The notes below the pieces were generated by a model, which saw nothing but the letters and a program-made list of their open reading frames with translations, was not told the DNA's origin and ran no database searches. From an uncultured Solimonas sp. (GTDB lineage Bacteria > Pseudomonadota > Gammaproteobacteria > Nevskiales > Nevskiaceae), in the NCBI GenBank assembly GCA_946478985.1, contig CAMLDZ010000107.1:1-10531 (forward strand): 10,531 bases of DNA, written 5' to 3'. Shown piece by piece: positions 5,624 to 10,531 of this stretch. The position numbers were made by a program, and so were the translations under genes. Within the stretch, counting starts at the first letter, position 1; each line of letters starts with the position of its first letter.

Positions 5624-8128
5624 CTAAAGATCGACGCCCACCGTCAGATAGAACATCCGCGGTGCGGCGTAGTTGTAGCTGACGTCGCCGGCTGCGGCGG
5701 ACTCGCCGACGGCGATGTAGCTGAAATACTCCTTGTCGAAGATGTTGTAGACGTGGCCGGTGATGCTGAGGCCGCCGAGCAGATCGCCGCTACCCTTGAA
5801 GCTGACGCTGCCGTTGGCGATCGTGTAGGCCTTCAGCGACTCGTCGTTGATCGTCGACGAGTAGCGCTTGCCGGTGTACTTGCCATCGACCATGAAGGTG
5901 AAGTTGCCGAGCTTGTAAGAGGCATCGAGCGCCAGCATCGTCGACGGCGTATCCGGCACCTTCTTGCCTTCGACCGGCACGATCACCGTGCCATCGCCGC
6001 CGGCCTTGGCATAGTCGTCCTGGAATTCCGAGCTGTTCAGAGACAGCGCCGAGCCGATGCGCAGCGCCGTGGTCGGCGACCAGTACGCGCCGATTTCGGC
6101 GCCGTAGGTCTCGATCGCGCCGACGTTCTGGTAGGTGTCCTCGCCGAGCCTTTCCGGGTCCGGATTGGCCAGGTTCAGTACGCGGTCCTTGTAGTCGATG
6201 TGGTAGAGCGTGAACGAGCCACCGAAACTGCCGCGCTGCGTGCGGATGCCGGCGTCGATGTTGGTCGAGCGTTCCGGCTGCAGAGAGTCGTTGAAGCTTG
6301 CCGCCATGAAGGCCAGCCGCGGCGTCGCACTGAAGTTTTCAGCGTAGTTGGCGAAGATCTGTTCGGCATCGCTGACGTCAAAGACGAAGCCGACTTGCGG
6401 CTGAAAATAGTCCTCGTCCTTCTTCTTGCGGTCGCGATCGATGTCCTCGGCGAAGTCGGTATTGCCGGCAAGATAGCCCTGCGCCTTGCGGTCGACGATC
6501 AGACTCTTGCTGCCGAATTCGATGACCAGACGCTCACCGAGCGAGAGCTTGTCCTTCAGGTAGAACTGCGTGACCTTGGTGCTTATCTGGCGATCGTAGT
6601 AGACGAAAATGACTGAGGACGGGTCGAAGTCGCCGCCGTCGGTGAGGTTGTACAGCGGTCGCTTCTGGTAGAAATCGTAATCCTGGTACCAACCGCCAAG
6701 CTGCAACTGGTTGCTGCCGATCGTGTACGTCAGATCGAGCGTGGTGCCGATACGGTCGCCACCCATATCCTCAAGACGCTTGGTGATGCGGCCGTCGAGC
6801 GGCCGCGTGATCTCGGCACGAGAAATGTCGTTGCTGGCATCGTTGTCGCAGTAGTCGTCACTGCTGGTTTCGAAGGTCGCACTGCAGTACAGCGACCGCG
6901 CGGCGCTCGGGCCAACGCCGCCGACGCCGTAGCCCTGCTTGTGCTCGTAGTACGGCTGCACCGTCAGCTTGAGGCTCTCGGCCAGGTCGAATTCACCGCG
7001 CAGCGAGAGCAGTTCGTCGGTGCGGCCGTTGAGCCAGTTGTCGTAGAACAAGGCGTCGATCGCCGGATCGCCGGTGAGGTTGCGCGCCAGCGGGAAGTTG
7101 TCGCTGCCGTCCTTGTTGTAGGCCGAGATGTCGTGGTCGTCGCGGTTGCCGTAGAGGTACATCAGCGTCAGCGAACCGAACGACAGCTCCTGCTTGAGCT
7201 TGGCCTGGATGTGCTCGGTGCGCATCGATGCGAACGGGTTCTGCCACTGCACCGCCGAGGCGCGCGAGGCGCTGACGAAGGCGATCGGGCCGCCGGCCCA
7301 CAATGCCGGCGTGTCGAGCCGCGCGAAGATGCGGTTCATCTTGTCGATCTTGCCGCCGGTCGCAGTGAGCTTGGCGCCCCAGGCCCCGCTCGGGTCGCTG
7401 GTCATGTAGCGCAGCGAGCCGCCGAGCGCATGGAACGACGGCGCGGTGACGTCGCCGGAGCCCTGCGCCACGCTGATCGTCGACAGGTTCTCGGTGTCGA
7501 TGTAGCGGTTCGGCGGCGTCGAATCGCGCGTGTCGGGCGTTTCTTCGAGCGGCACGCCGTCGAGCGTCAGCGCCAGCTGCTCGGTGGTGAAGCCGCGCAC
7601 GCGCACCGAGGAGCCGAACTCGTACATGCCGAACGGATCCGACATCTGCACATTGACGCCCGGTACCGTGGTCAGCAGTGCCTGCGGCGCGACGCCGGGC
7701 GCTGCCATCTCGATCTGCGACGGCACGATGGTATTGGCGGCGCGGGTCTGGCCGCGACCGATGATGGTGATTTCCTCGATGCCGTCGGCAGCGCCGCTCG
7801 ACGCCACCTCCGACTCCGGCGCCTGGGCGACTTCGGTGGGCTCGGCCTCAGCAGCGGAGGGTGCAGCGGATTCCGCCACTTCCGTACTTTCCGCCGCTAC
7901 CGTGGCGTCCGTGTTCGACGCTTGTTCGGCGGCCTCTTCCCCGGCGGCGCTTTCCAGCTGTGCATGTGCGGTATGCACCGGCACGAGAACCGCGCACAGC
8001 GCCAGCGGCAGGCCGGCCCAGTGGGGCGTCTGCGCGCGCTGTGCGGCGGCGCGCAGGAACGCTTCGATGCTCTTGAGTTTGTTCACGACTGCTCCCAAAT
8101 GTTGTAGCTGCAGGGCGATCACCGTCAT
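5624..8128 (-). CDS. TonB-dependent outer-membrane receptor without STN domain (TBDR2)
   Basis: The 834-residue outer-membrane transporter is a paralogue of TBDR1. The signal peptide is long (about 1-56, ending AHA/Q). It is followed not by an STN domain but by an Ala/Glu-rich, probably disordered linker (57-117). The TonB-box-like EEITIIG is at 118-124. The plug then carries VQMSDPFGMYEFGSSVRVRG, LDGVPLEE and AQGSGDV, nearly the same as TBDR1, and a full barrel ends in TVGVDL. ATG 8128 has AGGAAGG 7 nt upstream. An in-frame GTG at 8086 also has GGGAG 5 nt upstream and would give a more ordinary 42-residue signal peptide. An upstream in-frame ATG at 8188 has no ribosome site and falls inside an inverted repeat, so I reject it. 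The receptor should import the system's ligand but cannot signal through an STN domain. The substrate is unknown. Confidence 0.93.
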   Translation of the reverse strand: MTVIALQLQHLGAVVNKLKSIEAFLRAAAQRAQTPHWAGLPLALCAVLVPVHTAHAQLESAAGEEAAEQASNTDATVAAESTEVAESAAPSAAEAEPTEVAQAPESEVASSGAADGIEEITIIGRGQTRAANTIVPSQIEMAAPGVAPQALLTTVPGVNVQMSDPFGMYEFGSSVRVRGFTTEQLALTLDGVPLEETPDTRDSTPPNRYIDTENLSTISVAQGSGDVTAPSFHALGGSLRYMTSDPSGAWGAKLTATGGKIDKMNRIFARLDTPALWAGGPIAFVSASRASAVQWQNPFASMRTEHIQAKLKQELSFGSLTLMYLYGNRDDHDISAYNKDGSDNFPLARNLTGDPAIDALFYDNWLNGRTDELLSLRGEFDLAESLKLTVQPYYEHKQGYGVGGVGPSAARSLYCSATFETSSDDYCDNDASNDISRAEITRPLDGRITKRLEDMGGDRIGTTLDLTYTIGSNQLQLGGWYQDYDFYQKRPLYNLTDGGDFDPSSVIFVYYDRQISTKVTQFYLKDKLSLGERLVIEFGSKSLIVDRKAQGYLAGNTDFAEDIDRDRKKKDEDYFQPQVGFVFDVSDAEQIFANYAENFSATPRLAFMAASFNDSLQPERSTNIDAGIRTQRGSFGGSFTLYHIDYKDRVLNLANPDPERLGEDTYQNVGAIETYGAEIGAYWSPTTALRIGSALSLNSSEFQDDYAKAGGDGTVIVPVEGKKVPDTPSTMLALDASYKLGNFTFMVDGKYTGKRYSSTINDESLKAYTIANGSVSFKGSGDLLGGLSITGHVYNIFDKEYFSYIAVGESAAAGDVSYNYAAPRMFYLTVGVDL
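8092..8096 (-). promoter_or_regulatory. Second ribosome binding site within the TBDR2 start region (alternative GTG start)
   Basis: GGGAG sits 5 nt before an in-frame GTG (8086-8084) that begins VNKLKSIEAFL. Together with the AGGAAGG at 8136-8142 ahead of ATG 8128, this leaves two plausible starts 42 nt apart. Confidence 0.4.
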
Positions 8129-8135
8129 GCGATGA

Positions 8136-8142
8136 CCTTCCT
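8136..8142 (-). promoter_or_regulatory. Ribosome binding site for TBDR2 ATG 8128
   Basis: AGGAAGG lies 7 nt before the ATG on the - strand, a near-ideal sequence and spacing. It is the reason for preferring this start over the upstream ATG at 8188. Confidence 0.65.
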
Positions 8143-8161
8143 GCCTGGAACGGTCGTGAGG

Positions 8162-8176
8162 CGGATTTCGGAAATG
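8162..8176. promoter_or_regulatory. 15-bp motif shared with the sigma-gene upstream region (copy 1)
   Basis: The + strand reads CGGATTTCGGAAATG; a copy matching at 13 of 15 positions lies at 10254-10268 upstream of the ECF sigma gene, in the same orientation. On the - strand it contains CGAAATCCG, which resembles the GGAAAT -35 element of FecI-type sigma factors. It ends 33 nt from ATG 8128, close for a promoter of that start but comfortable for the GTG at 8086. It could be a promoter element or a shared operator. Confidence 0.4.
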
Positions 8177-8179
8177 TTT

Positions 8180-8198
8180 CCTGAACATTTAGTTCAGG
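8180..8198. promoter_or_regulatory. Perfect inverted repeat upstream of TBDR2, probable operator
   Basis: CCTGAAC and GTTCAGG form a perfect 7-bp inverted repeat around ATTTA. An outer GGAAA (8170-8174) and TTTCC (8199-8203) extend the symmetry imperfectly. Two more copies of the half-site core TCAGG follow at 8215-8219 and 8226-8230, spaced 21 and 11 bp apart, about two turns and one turn of the helix. The AT-rich centre in GC-rich DNA suits a dimeric regulator such as a TetR-type protein. It does not match a Fur box. The regulator is unknown and no such gene is visible in the window. Confidence 0.5.
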
Positions 8199-8372
8199 TT
8201 TCCGTGACGCTATGTCAGGACAAAATCAGGCGCAGGCGACGGCCTGCCGGCGCCTCGAACACGGCACAGCCGGCGTGCCTTGCGCACGCATTCCGGCGGT
8301 TGCCCGAACGGCATCTCGCATCCAGTTCAACGTGCAGACCGTGCGGCGCGGAAATGCGCGACGGCGAAATGC

Positions 8373-8395
8373 AAAAGGGCCGCGATGCGGCCCTT
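8373..8395 (-). terminator. Intrinsic terminator-like hairpin after the fecR-like gene
   Basis: On the - strand AAGGGCCGC pairs with GCGGCCCTT (9 bp) around a 3-nt loop, and the stem runs into TTTT. It starts 30 nt after the FecR stop. The stem is strong and GC-rich while the T-run is short, so it is a likely but not certain end of the sigma/anti-sigma operon. Confidence 0.65.
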
Positions 8396-8425
8396 GCGTG
8401 GAAACGGCGTATCAGCGGCAGCGCC

Positions 8426-9499
8426 TCAGCTGCTGGCGGCCTTGGCCCGACGCATCAGCGTTGCGCGACCCTGCGCGTCATGCTGGACAGTGATCGGAAA
8501 CACCTTCTCGATGGCGGCGAGCCACTCGCCCTCGTGGCCTTCGAGCACCGTGCCGGTGTAGCGCAGATCGGCCAGCGAAGGATCGGTAATCACCACGTCG
8601 TGGCGGGTGTAGCGATTCAGGTTGGCGACGACCAGGCCGAGCTTCTCGTCGACGAACTGCAGGCTGCCGCTGCGCCACGCGAGCGCTGCGACGCGATCGG
8701 CGGGACGCACCGTCAGCGCGCCGTCGCCGGTCTCGGCGACGATCAGCTGGCCGGCGGCGACGCGGATCGCCCCGGCCTGCGGCAGATGCGCGGCGGCGTC
8801 CGCCACCGGCAGACTGGCGCTGTCCTCGACGTCGACCACGCCGTCGGTGACCACCACTTCGACACGCTCGCCGGTCTTGCGAATGTTGAAGGCGGTGCCG
8901 ACGGCGATGACCTTGAGGCGGCCGACATGCACCACGAACGGACGCTGACGATCATGCTCGACCTCGAAATAGGCCTCGCCATGATCCAGCTCCAGATTGC
9001 GCCATTGCGGGTTGTAGTCGACCTTGACCGCAGTGGCCGCGCCCAGCGCGAGCTGCGAGCCGTCGGTCAACCGCACCTGGTCGCGCTCGGCGCGTGCGGT
9101 CGCGTACAGCTCGTTCTGTAGCCCCGCCGGATGGGTGCCGAGCGACCACCAGGCGATCAGACCGGCGCAGACCACGATCAACAGCGAGGACAGCAGGGCC
9201 GGCCGCAACAGCCGGTAGCGCGGTGCCGATGCCGGCGGCGGCATCGCCGGTGGCAGAGGCCCGGAGTCGCCCTCGTCAAGCAATTCGCGCATCAGCATGA
9301 CGCGCGTTTCGCCATCCAAGGCCTCCATGCGCGCGCCGAGCGTCTCGATCTTTTCGAAGACCTGCAGATTGGCAGGATCGCGCTGGCACCAGTCGAGCCA
9401 TTGGCCGATCTCGTCCGGCCGCACGCTGTCCTCCCGCAAGCGCAGCCACCACTGGCTGGCCTCTTCCAGACGTGCTTGAGACGCATCGATAGGCTTCAT
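8426..9499 (-). CDS. FecR-like anti-sigma factor / transmembrane signal transducer
   Basis: The 357-residue inner-membrane protein should hold or activate the neighbouring ECF sigma factor in response to an STN-bearing receptor. The N-terminal cytoplasmic part (about 8-75) has the family pattern ASQWWLRL followed by DEIGQWLDWCQRDPAN, the FecR N-terminal (DUF4880-type) signature. One membrane helix lies at about 98-120. The periplasmic FecR domain (about 138-225) includes VRLTDGSQLALGAATAV, LDHGEAYFEV, RPFVVHVG and VIAVGTAFNIR. The C-terminus (about 285-340) is a short STN-like/DUF4974-type domain, FecR's usual receptor-contact region. The start is well fixed: GGAGGAG lies 6 nt before ATG 9499. 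It follows the sigma gene after 111 nt and almost certainly forms a pair with it. By family logic its partner should be TBDR1, the receptor with the STN domain, although TBDR2 is the adjacent one. Confidence 0.92.
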   Translation of the reverse strand: MKPIDASQARLEEASQWWLRLREDSVRPDEIGQWLDWCQRDPANLQVFEKIETLGARMEALDGETRVMLMRELLDEGDSGPLPPAMPPPASAPRYRLLRPALLSSLLIVVCAGLIAWWSLGTHPAGLQNELYATARAERDQVRLTDGSQLALGAATAVKVDYNPQWRNLELDHGEAYFEVEHDRQRPFVVHVGRLKVIAVGTAFNIRKTGERVEVVVTDGVVDVEDSASLPVADAAAHLPQAGAIRVAAGQLIVAETGDGALTVRPADRVAALAWRSGSLQFVDEKLGLVVANLNRYTRHDVVITDPSLADLRYTGTVLEGHEGEWLAAIEKVFPITVQHDAQGRATLMRRAKAASS

Positions 9500-9610
9500 G
9501 AGCCGCTCCTCCGGCGGCTATTGTTCCAGATTTGCGCGGCAACCACGATGCCGTCCGGCGAGGGCCGGCGGGTCAAGAGGGATGCACATCGCGGGGGTCG
9601 CAGCGGGCCT

Positions 9611-10189
9611 TCAGTGCTCCGCTGCATCGAGCCGCTCACGGCACACTGCCATCGCCCGTGCGACGTAGTGGCGGATCATGCGGTCGGTAAGCTGCATCTG
9701 CACGGCGATCTCCTGCACGCTGTGACCCGCAAACAGATGCAGCATGAACGCGCGACGGCATTTTTCCGGAAGTTCGCGCAGCGCCGACTTGATGATCTCG
9801 AGTTCCTCCTGCGCCAGCACCATGCGGTCCGGGCCGGGCCGTGTCAGCAGCTCTTCGAAAAATTCCTGCGGCGAGCGCCGCTCCCGTACTTGACGCTGGC
9901 GCAGACGGTCGATTGCCAGATTGCCGGCGATCGTGAACAGGTGAGCCCGCATGAAGCTGAGCGCGGAGGCCTGCTCCAGCTGCAGCAGACGCACATAGGC
10001 TTCCTGTGCGACGTCCTGCGCCTCGGCCTGCGAGTTGAGCTTGGCGACCAGAAAGCCGATCAGCGCGCGATTGTGTTCCTGAAACAGCCGGCGCACCATT
10101 TCCGACCGGGCCTGCGTGTCCAGCGCCTCGGGCGCGGCCCCGTCAGCACCCTTGGCTTTCGCCGCGATCAATTGCGCTGCATCCGGCAT
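9611..10189 (-). CDS. FecI-like ECF RNA polymerase sigma factor
   Basis: The 192-residue product has sigma-70 region 2 at about 33-100 (LFQEHNRALIGFL, DVAQEAYVRL, FTIAGNLAIDRLR) and region 4 at about 129-186. Its helix-turn-helix is GHSVQEIAVQMQLTDRMIRHYV (155-176), and LPEKCRRAF at 140-148 is typical of the FecI group. Such factors direct transcription of TonB receptor and iron-uptake genes when released by FecR. Start 10189 is chosen because AGGAG lies 7 nt upstream; the frame stays open to an ATG at 10327, but that would overlap the lipB start region and has no ribosome site. The N-terminal about 30 residues are Ala-rich and not conserved sigma sequence. The gene is divergent from lipB. 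Its likely targets are the two receptor genes and perhaps the enzyme genes. Confidence 0.93.
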   Translation of the reverse strand: MPDAAQLIAAKAKGADGAAPEALDTQARSEMVRRLFQEHNRALIGFLVAKLNSQAEAQDVAQEAYVRLLQLEQASALSFMRAHLFTIAGNLAIDRLRQRQVRERRSPQEFFEELLTRPGPDRMVLAQEELEIIKSALRELPEKCRRAFMLHLFAGHSVQEIAVQMQLTDRMIRHYVARAMAVCRERLDAAEH

Positions 10190-10244
10190 CGCCGCGCTCC
10201 TGTCATAAACATTGGATGCTTGCTGCAACGCAAAAAATGCGCCG

Positions 10245-10274
10245 TTTACACGCCGGATTTCCGCAATGAATAAC
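10245..10274 (+). promoter_or_regulatory. Candidate sigma-70 promoter for lipB
   Basis: TTTACA matches 5 of 6 bases of the -35 consensus, and AATAAC matches 4 of 6 of the -10 consensus, 18 bp apart. Transcription would begin near 10281, ahead of both candidate lipB starts. Assigned by eye only. Confidence 0.3.
10254..10268. promoter_or_regulatory. 15-bp motif shared with the TBDR2 upstream region (copy 2)
   Basis: The + strand reads CGGATTTCCGCAATG, identical at 13 of 15 positions to 8162-8176. Read on the - strand it contains GGAAAT, the FecI-type -35 sequence, 65 nt before the sigma gene's ATG. This distance suits autoregulation of the sigma gene. A matching -10 element is not obvious. Confidence 0.4.
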
Positions 10275-10329
10275 TCGCACGTTACAGTCGTTAGGGGCTT
10301 TTTTGCGGGCCTTCCCGCCGAGCGCACGC

Positions 10330-10531
10330 GTGGCCGCTGAAGCCGGCGTCGCGGTGGCGCCCCGGGTCCGGCGCCTGGGCCGCGTCGACTATCTGGACAC
10401 GCTATCCAGCATGCGCCGCTTCACCGACGAACGCGGCGCGGCGACGCCGGACCAGCTCTGGCTGCTCGAACACACGCCGGTGTTCACCCAAGGTCAGGCC
10501 GGCAAGCCCGAGCACCTGCTGCTGCCGGGCG
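10330..10531 (+). CDS. lipB: Lipoyl(octanoyl) transferase LipB, N-terminal part (cut by window edge)
   Basis: The first 67 codons are visible. LipB moves the octanoyl group from acyl carrier protein to lipoyl domains of 2-oxoacid dehydrogenases and the glycine cleavage protein, the first step of lipoate assembly in the cytosol. Recognition rests on [20 protein letters not shown] (residues 12-31), [20 protein letters not shown] and KPEHLLLPG, the conserved start of the family. The catalytic Lys and Cys lie beyond the window. GTG 10330 is used because it begins a normal-length N-terminus, but its ribosome site is poor. A TTG at 10303 in the same frame has AGGGG 5 nt upstream, and a GTG at 10354 is also possible, so the start is uncertain. 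The gene is divergent from the sigma factor gene and is a housekeeping boundary of the block. Confidence 0.88.
   Translation, partial: MAAEAGVAVAPRVRRLGRVDYLDTLSSMRRFTDERGAATPDQLWLLEHTPVFTQGQAGKPEHLLLPG

Larger units (their letters stand above)
8129..8425 (-). other. 297-nt region between fecR-like gene and TBDR2
   Basis: No gene is supported on either strand. On the - strand it starts with a terminator-like hairpin (8373-8395) and then a stretch (about 8231-8370) in which I see nothing assignable. It ends with a dense set of possible regulatory sites (8162-8230) and the TBDR2 ribosome site. No clear sigma-70 promoter could be found by eye. This layout suggests TBDR2 has its own regulated promoter, possibly used by the ECF sigma factor. 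Confidence 0.55.
10190..10329. other. Divergent promoter region between the sigma gene and lipB
   Basis: This 140-bp region is AT-richer than its surroundings and must hold promoters for both directions. On the - strand it ends with AGGAG (10197-10201) for the sigma gene. It carries copy 2 of the 15-bp shared motif (10254-10268). For the + strand, TTTACA (10245-10250) and AATAAC (10269-10274) could form a sigma-70 promoter with 18-bp spacing, which would place the shared motif in its spacer. Confidence 0.55.

Noticed and set aside
2565..5627. A 1020-codon open frame on the + strand opposite the Rid, cytochrome and flavoenzyme genes
   Set aside because: Its translation is Arg/Gln/Ala/Val/Leu-rich with no recognisable domain, and the - strand has four features with clear motifs and ribosome sites. 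In GC-rich DNA the antisense frame is often open by codon bias alone.
8129..8188. TBDR2 start at ATG 8188
   Set aside because: No ribosome site, the ATG lies inside the inverted repeat, and the added residues are charged and would precede an already long signal peptide.
10254..10280. Possible Fur box near GCAATGAATAAC in the divergent promoter region
   Set aside because: The match to the 19-bp Fur consensus is poor and has no dyad symmetry; no Fur box was seen elsewhere in the window either.
10305..10318. Short GCGGG/CCCGC hairpin next to a T-run in the lipB leader
   Set aside because: The T-run precedes the stem on the + strand and becomes an A-run after it on the - strand, so it is not an intrinsic terminator; a 5-bp stem is expected by chance here.
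10190..10327. Extension of the sigma factor to ATG 10327
   Set aside because: The extra 46 residues have no sigma homology, there is no ribosome site, and it would fill the divergent promoter region; AGGAG before ATG 10189 is convincing.
1..10531. tRNA, rRNA, CRISPR array, transposase or prophage genes
   Set aside because: None seen: noncoding space is small and contains no tRNA-like fold, spaced repeats or mobile-element protein motifs.

Overview
This is a GC-rich bacterial window, most likely from a gammaproteobacterium of the Xanthomonadales/Nevskiales type. That placement is an inference from the edges. On the right, the + strand carries the start of lipB. On the left, the + strand carries the last 17 residues of a protein whose amphipathic tail resembles the C-terminal membrane anchor of PBP5-type D-Ala-D-Ala carboxypeptidases (DacA/DacC). 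In many gammaproteobacteria dacA lies just upstream of ybeD-lipB. Here a block of about 10.1 kb, with every gene on the - strand, sits between the two edge genes.

In transcription order on the - strand the block reads: a FecI-like ECF sigma factor (10189-9611); a FecR-like anti-sigma sensor (9499-8426); a terminator-like hairpin (about 8373-8395); TonB-dependent receptor 2 (TBDR2, 8128-5624, no N-terminal signalling domain); a hairpin (5587-5614); a Tat-exported FAD L-amino-acid oxidase/dehydrogenase (5501-3900); a small periplasmic cytochrome c (3887-3471); a Rid-family protein with a secretion signal (3440-2931); a strong hairpin (2896-2921); a long leader; and TonB-dependent receptor 1 (TBDR1, 2579-63, with an N-terminal STN signalling domain).

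The genes make a coherent extracytoplasmic system. The flavoenzyme would oxidise an L-amino acid to a 2-imino acid in the periplasm and could pass electrons to the co-translated cytochrome c. The exported Rid protein would hydrolyse the reactive imine to a 2-keto acid and ammonia. 2-Keto acids bind ferric iron and act as siderophores in Proteus-type bacteria. With two TonB receptors and a FecI/FecR pair flanking the enzymes, one attractive but unproven reading is a keto-acid (or keto-acid-derived) metallophore production, uptake and sensing locus. Nutrient scavenging of amino acids or peptides is the main alternative.

The two receptors are clear paralogues with near-identical plug motifs, but only the one farthest from fecI/fecR carries the STN transducer domain. 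The TBDR2 upstream region holds a perfect 7-bp inverted repeat, helically spaced repeats of the same half-site, and a 15-bp motif (13/15 identical) that recurs upstream of the sigma gene. I saw no rRNA, tRNA, CRISPR array, transposase or IS element.
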